A DNA stretch of 47,245 nucleotides, taken from the NCBI GenBank assembly GCA_013360875.1, contig JABWAU010000014.1, forward strand, positions 1 through 47,245, in the 5' to 3' direction. Position numbers and translations under genes: made by a program. Source of the stretch: Anaerolineales bacterium (GTDB taxonomy: Bacteria > Chloroflexota > Anaerolineae > Anaerolineales > Villigracilaceae). The notes under the pieces were generated by a model, which saw only the letters and a list, made by a program, of their open reading frames with translations, did not search any database and was not told where the DNA came from. Of this stretch, positions 1 to 7,389 are shown piece by piece. The first letter of the stretch is position 1, and each line of letters begins with the position of its first letter.

Positions 1-198
1 CACCTGGAACGCGGCAGTGAGAAGCAGCGCCGCCAGCGAGACCTTCACCGCATGGATGCCGCGGTCGGTGGCGAGGGCTGGATCGAGCGCGGCAACCTGA
101 TAGCCGTGATCGTGCGGCGTGAAGGTGTGCTGGAACCATTCGACGAGCGGGTTCGTGGAATGCGCGTGTTCGTGATCGTGTTCATGATTATGTTCCAT
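1..198 (-). CDS. Cation diffusion facilitator transporter, N-terminal fragment (cut by window edge)
   Basis: The minus strand reads 66 codons from an ATG at 198 to the window edge with no stop. The product starts MEHNHEHDHEHAHS, a His-rich tail of the kind that binds divalent metal ions, and continues with PHDHGY, ALDPALATDRGIHAVKVS and the start of a first membrane helix (LAALLLTAAFQV). This fits the CDF family, which exports Zn, Mn or Fe from the cytoplasm in exchange for protons. An AGAGG ribosome site lies just before the ATG. The gene follows the GH4 glycosidase stop by 24 nt on the same strand, so both are probably on one transcript. The membrane domain lies outside the window, so the family call rests on the N-terminus only. 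Confidence 0.75.
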   Translation of the reverse strand, partial: MEHNHEHDHEHAHSTNPLVEWFQHTFTPHDHGYQVAALDPALATDRGIHAVKVSLAALLLTAAFQV

Positions 199-222
199 AA
201 TTACCTCTGCTTCTGTTCAACG

Positions 223-1617
223 TCATTTCCAAAACTGCGGAAGGTATTCCTTGTAACTCGTCAGGTAATCATCCAGTATTTTCCTTGCTGTATCCATGTC
301 CGTAATTACAGGATCGAGCAACAGACATTGGAATGCCTTTTCGCGCGAGCCTTCCACGGCGGCATCCACGCAAAGTTGCGCAACAGTTATTTCCCTTCGG
401 CAAAGTTCGGCAATCGGTTCGGGCAGCGCGCCGACATGAACAGGATGAATCCCGGCGCCGTTGACGTGTACCGGTGTTTCGACGGTTGCGCCCATTGGTA
501 AATTGGAGATTTGTCCCACGTTCGGAAGGTTTGCCGCGAGGTGATAGTGATTCCCCGCGCCGGCGACGTTTTCGATCATTTCAAGCGCGCCTTCGGAGTC
601 CGTGTTCATCAAGCCCTCGATGGTTGCTTCATTGTTTGCCATTTGGTTCAGGCGGTGCAGTTCGAATTCGCGTACATTCGCAAAAAGTTCCCAATCGTAA
701 AGGCGGATGTTGTATTTCTCCCAGGGCTTGGTCTGCGTGTCGCTCATCCACGGGAGGTATTCGCACAAGTGCGTATCGCCGGGGATGGGGAACAAACCGA
801 AGGCGGAGAAAACGTCCCTCGTGAGCGGCTCGAATTTCGGGTCCAGTTCGAAGAAGCGTTTTCTGAACAACGGATAAAGGTCCTCGCCGGTGCGGCGATC
901 CGTGATGGAAAGAATCCAGGTGAAGTGATTCAGCCCCGCGGCGCGAACGTCCACCAACGGCACGATCTGTTCGCGCACGCGATGTTGAAGCGGATGTTGA
1001 TCCACCGCGGCGTGAACCCCGTTGAGTCCCTCGGGAATCTCGATGCCCAAATCGTTCGCAAGCGCGACGCCGACCATGACATAACCCGCATAGATTTGAT
1101 GACATAATCCAACAGCCTTGATCGTGCTGTGACGATTGACCGCGTCGCAAATGCGGACCATGGGATTGGTGAAATTGATGAACCACGCGTCGGGGCAGGC
1201 TCCTTCCATATCCCGCGCAATCTGCATGATCGGACCGATGTTGCGCGCCGCGTGGGCAAATCCGCCGGGACCTCCGTTCTCCGCATAAGGCTGGCGGACG
1301 CCGTATTTCAACGGAATCTCGAAATCCTTCTGCCACAGGTTTTCGCGCGCGCCGACCTCGATGGCGTTGACGACGAATTGGCTGTCGGGCAACGCGTCGC
1401 GATGATCCTTGTGGGCGGTGATGACAAACCCCGCCTCCCACTCACGGTTGAGCCTGTCCGCCAGACGACGGACGATATCCAAACTGCCGGCATTCCGATC
1501 CACCAATGCAAGGGTGGAACCGCGTAATTTTTTCGAACGCATGATGGCGGATAACGTGTTTTCGCCGAACGATGCAGAACCCGCGCCAATGACAGTGATC
1601 TTGGTTGGGAGGGACAT
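223..1617 (-). CDS. Glycoside hydrolase family 4 (NAD- and Mn-dependent alpha-glycosidase type)
   Basis: A 464-aa cytoplasmic glycosidase of family GH4, which opens glycosidic bonds by an oxidation-elimination route using NAD+ and a divalent metal, usually Mn2+. Visible motifs are the nucleotide loop GAGSASF (residues 11-17), NFTNP (148-152), GLCH with Cys172, and LNHFTW with His231; the Cys and a later His bind the metal in this family. Length is normal. The start at 1617 is preferred because GGAG lies 6 nt upstream; an ATG at 1629 would put that GGAG inside its own codons. The substrate (galactoside, glucoside or glucuronide) cannot be read from sequence. The neighbouring CDF transporter may set metal supply for it (inference). 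Confidence 0.9.
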   Translation of the reverse strand: MSLPTKITVIGAGSASFGENTLSAIMRSKKLRGSTLALVDRNAGSLDIVRRLADRLNREWEAGFVITAHKDHRDALPDSQFVVNAIEVGARENLWQKDFEIPLKYGVRQPYAENGGPGGFAHAARNIGPIMQIARDMEGACPDAWFINFTNPMVRICDAVNRHSTIKAVGLCHQIYAGYVMVGVALANDLGIEIPEGLNGVHAAVDQHPLQHRVREQIVPLVDVRAAGLNHFTWILSITDRRTGEDLYPLFRKRFFELDPKFEPLTRDVFSAFGLFPIPGDTHLCEYLPWMSDTQTKPWEKYNIRLYDWELFANVREFELHRLNQMANNEATIEGLMNTDSEGALEMIENVAGAGNHYHLAANLPNVGQISNLPMGATVETPVHVNGAGIHPVHVGALPEPIAELCRREITVAQLCVDAAVEGSREKAFQCLLLDPVITDMDTARKILDDYLTSYKEYLPQFWK

Positions 1618-1633
1618 TGAATGCTCCATTTGG

Positions 1634-1693
1634 AAACGTCCCGAAGGTTTTTTGGGAATCGTCTTGTTGAATGGATGAACCTTCGGGACGTTT
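1634..1693 (-). repeat. 16-bp perfect inverted repeat in the GH4 leader
   Basis: Arms 1634-1649 and 1678-1693 are perfect complements (AACCTTCGGGACGTTT on the minus strand, followed by its inverse) around a 28-nt loop. On the minus strand the hairpin lies between the -10 box at 1715-1720 and the GGAG site of the GH4 gene. It could act as a leader structure or be a dispersed palindromic element. Confidence 0.85.
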
Positions 1694-1714
1694 TGTAAAA
1701 ACAAGGACGCGGCG

Positions 1715-1720
1715 ATTATA
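1715..1720 (-). promoter_or_regulatory. Probable -10 box of the GH4-CDF operon
   Basis: TATAAT on the minus strand, preceded by TTG. It lies about 98 nt before the chosen ATG, leaving a leader that holds the inverted repeat. No convincing -35 was seen at 16-18 nt. Confidence 0.5.
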
Positions 1721-1784
1721 CAATACCCGAAAGGATGTAAATCATCCGCGTCCCGTTCACTGACAACTGCTCACTGATCACTGC

Positions 1785-3038
1785 CTATTCCCCAATCGTC
1801 ACCTCCGCGCTCATCCCAGCCAGCGCGCCGGCGGGTTGCTCGCTGAATGTAAGCGTGACCTCGTAAACGACATCCCCACCGAGAGTATTTGCCAGCGGCG
1901 AGATATTGAATACCTCTCCGTCGAATTCGCGGTTCAAGGCTTTGATGAGAATGCTTGCGGGAGCGCCGGTCTTCACTTTTGTCACGTCGCGTTCGCTCAG
2001 GTCTGTGGTCTTGACCAGCCATTGGTTCGTATCGAGTACGACGACCAGAATCCTGCCCGGTGTGGCGTATTCGCCCGCGATCACGTTGACCTGCGCCACC
2101 ACCCCGGAGATGGGCGAGATCAAACGGGTTTGCTCGAGTCGTTCCTGCGCGGCGGTCAGGTCGTCCCTTGCCTGTTGCAGTTGCGCCAGTTTCATGCCCG
2201 AGGCATCCGGCGGGACCCGTTCTCCCTTGAGAGCGTCGAGATACCATTCCGCCTCCTGGGCTGCGGCTTGCGCGGCGCTCAGTTTTGCCTGCGTGATGGC
2301 TATGTCCGTTTCGGAGGGTTTGCCCGTCAGCCAGTTGTATTTTGCCCGCAGCGTGTTCAGGTTCAATTGGGCGTTGGTCATGGCGACGAGCGCCTTCGCC
2401 TTTCTGGGGTCGCCGTCGGAAAGCCGGGCAAACTGCCTGTAAGTGTCCGACGCGATCGCCAGTTGTTGTTCGGCAAGGGTGATCTCGGCTTCGGCATTAT
2501 CAATCAAGGCGTCGGAGGCGCGCGGCAGGGACAGGGCAACCACTTTTTTCTGCGCATCCTCCAGGTCGTTTTGCGCGGAGGCGAGCGCCTCCTCGGCGGT
2601 GGCGATCATGGCGGGCGAGGTCAGTTCGCGCAGGGCGCGCTTTGCCCGCTCGACCTCCAATTGGGCGAGCGCGTCATCCAGTTCGACCAGGATATACCCC
2701 GCTGTTACGCGGTCTCCGACCCTGGCGTTGACCTTCGCAACGTTCCCGCCGGTGACGAAAGCCAGATACGCCTCCTGCGCGGGGATGACGACAGCCGAGG
2801 CGACGACGCTTCCTCCGCTCGAAACTGGCGCGGCAGGCTGGACCGGGTTGCTGTTGCCGCTTTCAACGACGATCGTTGGAATGGGAGTCGGTGTGGCATT
2901 CGATCCGCAGGCGGAGAGGATCAACGCCAGGATGATGGGTATGGTTATGGCGTATATAGCACTTTGGCTTCGGTCTTCGGCTTCGTTAACGCTTCGCTCA
3001 GACCTCCGCTCAGCGCGATGGAAACTTATGTTCTTCAT
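1785..3038 (-). CDS. HlyD/MacA-type efflux adaptor, lipoprotein
   Basis: A 417-aa membrane-anchored adaptor that couples an FtsX/ATPase transporter to its export path. The sequence shows a hydrophobic stretch ending in lipobox LSAC (Cys44), a Thr/Pro linker, a split lipoyl-like domain (first half around GGNVAKVNARVGDRV, second half SPISGVVAQVNVIAGEYATPG), an Ala/Glu-rich coiled coil of about 150 residues, and a C-terminal beta-barrel (SEQPAGALAGMSAEVTIGE). It is the last gene of the MacB-like operon. The ATG at 3038 lies 7 nt after the ATPase stop; an ATG at 3059 overlaps the ATPase end and is possible. The segment before the hydrophobic stretch is unusually long and Arg/Glu-rich because it reads through a repeat at 2969-3015. 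Confidence 0.88.
   Translation of the reverse strand: MKNISFHRAERRSERSVNEAEDRSQSAIYAITIPIILALILSACGSNATPTPIPTIVVESGNSNPVQPAAPVSSGGSVVASAVVIPAQEAYLAFVTGGNVAKVNARVGDRVTAGYILVELDDALAQLEVERAKRALRELTSPAMIATAEEALASAQNDLEDAQKKVVALSLPRASDALIDNAEAEITLAEQQLAIASDTYRQFARLSDGDPRKAKALVAMTNAQLNLNTLRAKYNWLTGKPSETDIAITQAKLSAAQAAAQEAEWYLDALKGERVPPDASGMKLAQLQQARDDLTAAQERLEQTRLISPISGVVAQVNVIAGEYATPGRILVVVLDTNQWLVKTTDLSERDVTKVKTGAPASILIKALNREFDGEVFNISPLANTLGGDVVYEVTLTFSEQPAGALAGMSAEVTIGE
2969..3015. repeat. Repeat-like segment inside the adaptor signal region
   Basis: A degenerate direct repeat (CGGTCTTCGG, CTTCGTTAACGCTTCGCTCA, GACCTCCGCTCA on the plus strand) of the CTGAGCGAAGTCGAAG type. A related piece, CCTGAGCGCAGTCGAAAGG, lies at about 33781-33799. 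It encodes the charged RAERRSERSVNEAEDRSQ before the lipoprotein signal. Confidence 0.5.
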
Positions 3039-3045
3039 TCTCACT

Positions 3046-3741
3046 CTATGACTTTCCATTGACCTTGCTGTCCTTGACGATCAAGCCGTCCTGCAAGGTG
3101 ACGACCCGGTTGGCGTATTTGATGACGCGCGGATCGTGGGTGGCAAAGACGAAGGTGGCACCGGTCTCTTTGTTGAGTTTCTTCATGATCTCCATGACCT
3201 GCTCGCCGTTCTCGGTATCGAGGTTGGCGGTGGGTTCGTCGGCGAGGATCAGTTTGGGATCAGTGGCAAGCGCTCGGGCGACCGCGACGCGCTGCTGTTG
3301 TCCGCCGGAGAGTTGATCGGGACGGTTGTTTGCCCGGTCGGTCATGCCGACAGCCGAGAGCAGTTCCATGACGCGTTTTTTGCGTTCCGCCGCGCTTTTA
3401 CCGTTGAGCAGGAGCGGCATTTCCACGTTTTCGTAGGCGGTCAGTGTGGGAATGAGGGCGAAGAACTGGAATACGAATCCGATCGTGCCTTTGCGCAGGT
3501 CGGCGCGTTGGTTGCGATTCAAATTGGTGGCATCCTTGCCTGCGATGATTACCTTGCCGGAGGTGGGCTGGTCGAGACAGCCGATGAGTTGCAGGAGCGT
3601 GGTCTTGCCCGAGCCGGACGGTCCGACGAGCGACGTGAACTCTCCGCTTTCGATGGTGAGGCTGACGCCGTTGAGGGCGCGGGTTTCCACTTCACCGATC
3701 TTGTAGATGCGGGTGACATCCGTTAATTTTGCGACTTCCAT
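3046..3741 (-). CDS. ABC transporter ATPase, LolD/MacB type
   Basis: A 231-aa nucleotide-binding protein that powers an FtsX-type permease pair. Walker A is GPSGSGKTT, the Q loop lies in FVFQFFAL, the signature is [15 protein letters not shown], Walker B is [12 protein letters not shown] and the switch His lies in FATHDPRV. The spacing [15 protein letters not shown]...GCLDQPTSG is typical of the LolD/MacB/FtsE group. The start at 3741 has AAGGAG 9 nt upstream; the longer frame to 3819 would read through a palindromic repeat. It lies between the damaged permease and the adaptor and is probably shared by both permeases. Confidence 0.95.
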   Translation of the reverse strand: MEVAKLTDVTRIYKIGEVETRALNGVSLTIESGEFTSLVGPSGSGKTTLLQLIGCLDQPTSGKVIIAGKDATNLNRNQRADLRKGTIGFVFQFFALIPTLTAYENVEMPLLLNGKSAAERKKRVMELLSAVGMTDRANNRPDQLSGGQQQRVAVARALATDPKLILADEPTANLDTENGEQVMEIMKKLNKETGATFVFATHDPRVIKYANRVVTLQDGLIVKDSKVNGKS

Positions 3742-3757
3742 TTTTGTTTCTCCTTGT

Positions 3758-3813
3758 GTAGCGGACGTTAGAGAACGTCCGCTACGCGTATTGCGTAGGG
3801 CGCGTTCTCTAAC
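3758..3813. repeat. Dispersed palindromic repeat, copy A
   Basis: Arms 3758-3769 (GTAGCGGACGTT) and 3774-3785 are perfect complements with a 4-nt loop. A second pairing joins GTTAGAGAACG at 3767-3777 to CGTTCTCTAAC at 3803-3813. Its reverse strand shares the 19-mer GAGAACGCGCCCTACGCAA with copy B at 7316-7385. It lies between the damaged permease and the ATPase. Confidence 0.85.
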
Positions 3814-3819
3814 GTGCAT

Positions 3820-4975
3820 TTATTGTGCGTTGTGCAATGCCTCGACGGGTTCCATGCGGGAAGCCATCCGCGCCGGGTAGAGCGAAGCGATCAGGGTAAA
3901 TACGAACGCGGTGATGATCAGGTTGATGGCTGATTCAAGCGTCAGGTAGGTGTAGATGCGGTCTTCAAGGAGCATGTCGGCGCTCAAGCCGAGGTCTCCG
4001 AAATAGATGCCGACCTTTCCAAAGTAGACGGAAAGAGCCCAGCCAGCCAGTGATCCGACCGTGACGCCGCCCAATGCCAGCAGGCTCGCCTCTGCCAGGA
4101 ACATGGCGATGATCTGCCTGCCTTTCATGCCGATGGCGGAGAGGATGCCGATCTCGCGCGTGCGTTCGAAGACGGACATGAGCAGTGTGTTGACGATGAC
4201 AGTGATTGTCACGCCCAGAATGATCAGGTTGATGACCGTCAGATAGGCGTTCGAGAAATCGTTGACCAGCACGAGCAGCGAGTTCAACTCACGCCACGTC
4301 TCCACCTTGAAATTCCGGCTCGGGATCGCCTTCGCCACGAACTCAGCCTGCTCGCGGTCCTTCAGCAGGACGAAGATCATGCTGGCGTGATTCCCTGCGC
4401 CCGAAAAAGCCTGCGCCTTGGCAAGCGGAAGAAACACGATGCCCTTGTCATAGGCGGTGGTGCCGGTCGTGTAGATGCCGCGCACTGTGAACAATTGCTC
4501 GTCCACCGTGCCGTCAGCCGTGTTGACCAGCAGGTTGATCCGGTCTCCAACATTGAGCGCCAGGTTTTGCGCGAGCGGGTATCCGATCAGGATGCCTTCG
4601 CGGTCATCCGCGGTGAGAAACTCACCGGAGACGAGGTGACGGTACGGATCATTCGCCCTTGAAGCAGGGTCTATGCCCATGATCTGGACGCCTATGGAAT
4701 CGCTCTGCACCGAAATGATCCCGCTTGCCAACAGGCGCGGCGTTGCCACATCAACCTGGTCCAACGCTTCGATCTGCGCCGCGATCTGCTCCGGATTCTC
4801 GATCAGATATTCCCAGGCGACGCTGAGTTTGTCGGGGTCATAATCCGCATCCCGCACTTGCAGGTGCCCACTGCTGAGGCGCAGTGTGGATTCCATGGCA
4901 CTGCGCATCTCACCTTGAAAGAAGGCGGCGATGCCTGCCCAGGTTTCGATAAGCCAGTTTGAAATAATTCATCAT
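3820..4975 (-). pseudogene. FtsX/MacB-type permease with an N-terminal deletion and frameshift
   Basis: The 5' end is intact: GGAG, 7 nt, ATG at 4975, reading MMNYFKLAYRNLGRHRR, the usual N-terminus of a MacB-type permease. It then ends at a TGA at 4912-4910. The rest of the protein continues in another frame from about WAGIAAFFQGEM and runs 362 codons from ATG 4908 to 3820, with a periplasmic MacB core and three C-terminal membrane helices (INLIILGVTITVIVNTLL, then ALGGVTVGSLAGWALSV and LIITAFVFTLIASLYP). Compared with the intact permease at 5086-6315, about 20 residues forming the first membrane helix are missing. Reinitiation at TGAGATG could still give a protein without TM1. An assembly error is the other explanation. 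Confidence 0.75.
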
Positions 4976-4986
4976 AGTTATTCTCC

Positions 4987-5082
4987 AAACCTGACAGGTT
5001 TTATTGTGAGGTCTGATGAACAGACAACGTCCAAGTCCGCAGGAACTTTTTGAGAAAGTTTCCGCGGAAACCTGTCAGGTTT
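4987..5082. repeat. Structured intergenic element between the two permeases
   Basis: Outer arms AAACCTGACAGGTTT (4987-5001) and AAACCTGTCAGGTTT (5068-5082) are perfect complements, and each is itself nearly palindromic. Inside are a small hairpin GTCTG-ATGAA-CAGAC (5011-5025) and an imperfect hairpin at about 5036-5068. It fills almost the whole gap between the permease genes. Confidence 0.8.
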
Positions 5083-5085
5083 TTG

Positions 5086-6315
5086 TCATACGTAGTGCAA
5101 CGCCTCCGCCGGTTCACGCTGTGAGGCTTGGATGGCAGGGAAGACCGCCGCAAGCGTTGCAATGACGGCAACCGTGACCGCGTGTTGAAGCACCTTGAGA
5201 GGCACGAGTTGGGTATAGATGCTTCCGCTGATCAGGGCGGTGTACTCGGTCAGGCTGGCGAACTGGCTGTAATCCAACCCCACAACGCTGAAGATGCCAT
5301 TGATGGCGGTGCCTAACACTGCGCCGATCACCGCGCCCATGACGCCGATCAGGGTCCCCTCCAGCAGGAACAGGACCGTGATCTCACGCGGCTTCAATCC
5401 CAGCGCGCCGATGATGCCGATCTCGCGCGTCCGCTCAAAGACCGCCATCATCAACAGGTTGAGGATGCCGATCGCGGCGATGCTCAGCATGAATACGCCC
5501 ATGTAACCCATCACGCCGGTCTTCATCTCCATGGTCTGTTTCAATTCCGGGAACGAACTCTCCCAGGTCTCCACTTCATAGCCAGATACCGACCCGTTGA
5601 TGGCGTTGATCACAGCCGCTTCCTGCCCGATCTGCTTCAGGGAGACGACAATCTCCGTCACCTGCCCATTCAGCCCGAACAGGCTCTGCGCCTCGGCAAG
5701 AGACATGTAGATCATGGCTTTCTCAACTGAGGGCACGCCCACATCGTAGATGCCGACAACGGTCATTGTGCGCTGGCGGTTCTGTTCATTCCTGGAATTA
5801 CCCACCATCGTGATGCGGTCGCCAACGCCCACGCTCATGGCGGTGGCGAGTCCCTGACCGATGACGATCATGTCGCCATCGTCGGGGTTGAGGTAGTGTC
5901 CCTTTGTGATGTTCTCCGCCACCGGGGTGATTTTGGCTTCCTTCTCCGCCTCGATGCCGATGATCGAGACCGCGAACGCGCCTTCGCGGTTGGTCACCAA
6001 CCCGCCGGTGACGATGCGCTTCGACGCGGCAACCACCTCGGGTCGTGACTCCGCCGCCTGCACTACGGCATCCGGGTCGGCCAGCGGGAGCAATGGTTTG
6101 CTTCCCAAAGTATCGCCATAGCCGGGCGCATGCACCTGAATGTTGCCTCCCAGCAGTTGAATGGCGTTGCCGTAGATTGCCTGCTCGAAACCGCCGATCA
6201 GACCGTCATAGAACACCAGCAACGCCATCATGGCGCCCATGGCGCCCGCGATCAGGAGCGTCCTGCGGCGTTGACGCCATACGTTCCGCCATGCTATGCG
6301 TAGAAATAAATTCAT
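5086..6315 (-). CDS. FtsX/MacB-type ABC transporter permease (intact)
   Basis: A 409-aa permease: N-terminal MNLFLRIAWRNVWRQRRRTLL followed by the first helix (IAGAMGAMMALLVFY), a periplasmic MacB core (about residues 45-270), then three helices at the C-terminus, with the conserved FERTREIGIIGALGLKPREI between the first two. It ends in the usual REPAEALHYV. AAAGGA precedes the ATG at 6315. TetR lies 13 nt upstream and the damaged permease downstream. MacB-like sets commonly extract lipoproteins or export peptides and drugs; the cargo here is unknown. Confidence 0.93.
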   Translation of the reverse strand: MNLFLRIAWRNVWRQRRRTLLIAGAMGAMMALLVFYDGLIGGFEQAIYGNAIQLLGGNIQVHAPGYGDTLGSKPLLPLADPDAVVQAAESRPEVVAASKRIVTGGLVTNREGAFAVSIIGIEAEKEAKITPVAENITKGHYLNPDDGDMIVIGQGLATAMSVGVGDRITMVGNSRNEQNRQRTMTVVGIYDVGVPSVEKAMIYMSLAEAQSLFGLNGQVTEIVVSLKQIGQEAAVINAINGSVSGYEVETWESSFPELKQTMEMKTGVMGYMGVFMLSIAAIGILNLLMMAVFERTREIGIIGALGLKPREITVLFLLEGTLIGVMGAVIGAVLGTAINGIFSVVGLDYSQFASLTEYTALISGSIYTQLVPLKVLQHAVTVAVIATLAAVFPAIQASQREPAEALHYV

Positions 6316-6328
6316 GGTGTTGTCCTTT

Positions 6329-6988
6329 CTAAACGCTCGCTTCGAATTGCGATTCTGTTTTGCGCAAACCGTATTCCATCACGTACAACATCTTGTCGAT
6401 CCGTTCCTGAACCTTCGCAGAGCGCACCCATTTCATGATGTCTTTCTGCTTCATGCCTTCATTGATAATGTAGGTGCTGATGGCATTCGTCCAGGTTTCC
6501 ATGATCATCACCGCCAGGTCCACATCCACGCTGGGGTCCACTTCGCCGCGCTCGATGGCTTGCGTGATCATCGCGCGCAATCCCTGTATGGAACGTTCCC
6601 GAACACTGGCAAAATTCCGATAATACAAACTTTCACCGAACATCACGCGGCTGATTGCCTGCACCAGGCGCGGATAGGCGGAATTGAATTCCATGCCTGT
6701 CTTGATCATCCAGCGGAAGTACTGGAAGGTGTCCAAGTTCATACTCGGTGGATGCTTGCCTTTGAAGTATTCCAGTTTTTCCTTTTCCAGTACGGTGAGC
6801 AAATACACAAAAACATCCTGTTTATCCTCGAAGTACTGGTAGAAACTTCCCTTGGCGATGCCGCTGTGCGCCACGATACGGTTGGTGGAGGCGTTCTCCA
6901 AACCGTATTCCGCAAACTCGTCAATCGCCGCGTTGACGATGACCTTGCGTTTTTCTTCGGGAAGATTGAGGAAGGTTTGTTTGGGCAT
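6329..6988 (-). CDS. TetR/AcrR family transcriptional regulator
   Basis: A 219-aa repressor-type protein. The N-terminal helix-turn-helix is clear: EKRKVIVNAAIDEFAEYGLENASTNRI then AKGSFYQYFEDKQDVF, the TetR signature. The C-terminal two thirds is the variable ligand domain. The ATG at 6988 (MPKQTFLNLPEEK) is preferred; longer forms to 7003 or 7036 lack a ribosome site and would read into the palindromic control region. It is the first gene of the MacB-like operon, 13 nt before the intact permease, so it most likely controls this exporter and itself. The ligand is unknown. Confidence 0.93.
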   Translation of the reverse strand: MPKQTFLNLPEEKRKVIVNAAIDEFAEYGLENASTNRIVAHSGIAKGSFYQYFEDKQDVFVYLLTVLEKEKLEYFKGKHPPSMNLDTFQYFRWMIKTGMEFNSAYPRLVQAISRVMFGESLYYRNFASVRERSIQGLRAMITQAIERGEVDPSVDVDLAVMIMETWTNAISTYIINEGMKQKDIMKWVRSAKVQERIDKMLYVMEYGLRKTESQFEASV

Positions 6989-7008
6989 GTATCTCAATTC
7001 CATGGAGA

Positions 7009-7069
7009 GGACAGGTAGACACGTATACACGTACACAAGATAGACAAATGTGTACCTGTATACCTGTCC
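7009..7069. promoter_or_regulatory. Nested inverted repeat upstream of tetR, candidate operator
   Basis: Outer arms GGACAGGTA (7009-7017) and TACCTGTCC (7061-7069), inner arms GTACACA (7031-7037) and TGTGTAC (7049-7055), with several GTATAC/GTACAC words between. It fills the region just upstream of the TetR start, where an autoregulatory operator is expected. No clear -35/-10 pair could be fixed in it. Confidence 0.55.
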
Positions 7070-7075
7070 ACCTTC

Positions 7076-7282
7076 TCACCTCAACAACAAATACACACCG
7101 CCGACGATTGTCGCAATGCCGACGATGCTGAAGAAGATGACGGTCCCTTTTTCAGAGAGCAGTTGCACGAAGCCCTGAATCTTGCCGAGGTTCCAGATGG
7201 CTTTGGGTTTGAAATAGGCGATGTACAGTGTGAAGACGCCGTAAAGAATTAATGCGTAGGCGATGATGGTGAGTGTGTCCAT
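7076..7282 (-). CDS. Small two-helix membrane protein
   Basis: A 68-aa protein with two hydrophobic segments: LTIIAYALILYGVFTLYIAYF near the N-terminus and VIFFSIVGIATIVGGVYLLL at the C-terminus, joined by a short basic/aromatic loop (KPKAIWNLGKIQGFVQLLSE). No family was recognised. AGGAG lies about 9 nt before the ATG at 7282; a longer frame to 7477 would run through palindromic repeat B and is rejected. It follows the ABC-2 permeases by 107 nt and precedes tetR on the same strand. It may be an accessory membrane subunit of a neighbouring exporter (inference). Confidence 0.75.
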   Translation of the reverse strand: MDTLTIIAYALILYGVFTLYIAYFKPKAIWNLGKIQGFVQLLSEKGTVIFFSIVGIATIVGGVYLLLR

Positions 7283-7315
7283 GATAGGAGTCTCCTGAAA
7301 TTTTTGCTCAAGTAA

Positions 7316-7385
7316 CCGCGTAGTCGGCGTTCTCTCACACCGACGGGCGCGTAAGCCTGCCGAAGGGAGAACGCGCCCTACGCAA
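7316..7385. repeat. Dispersed palindromic repeat, copy B
   Basis: CGCGTAGTCGGCGTTCTC at the left end and GAGAACGCGCCCTACGC at the right end form the core arms, with a GC-rich middle holding GGGCGCG. It aligns along its length with copy C at 41647-41705 (CGCGTAGTTGGCGTTCTC ... GGAGAACGCACCCTGCGC) and shares 19 nt with copy A. Confidence 0.85.
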
Positions 7386-7389
7386 TTTT

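Noticed and set aside
4803-4988. 61-codon minus-strand frame at the permease 5' end
   Set aside because: It is out of frame with the conserved permease start and has no protein-like features.
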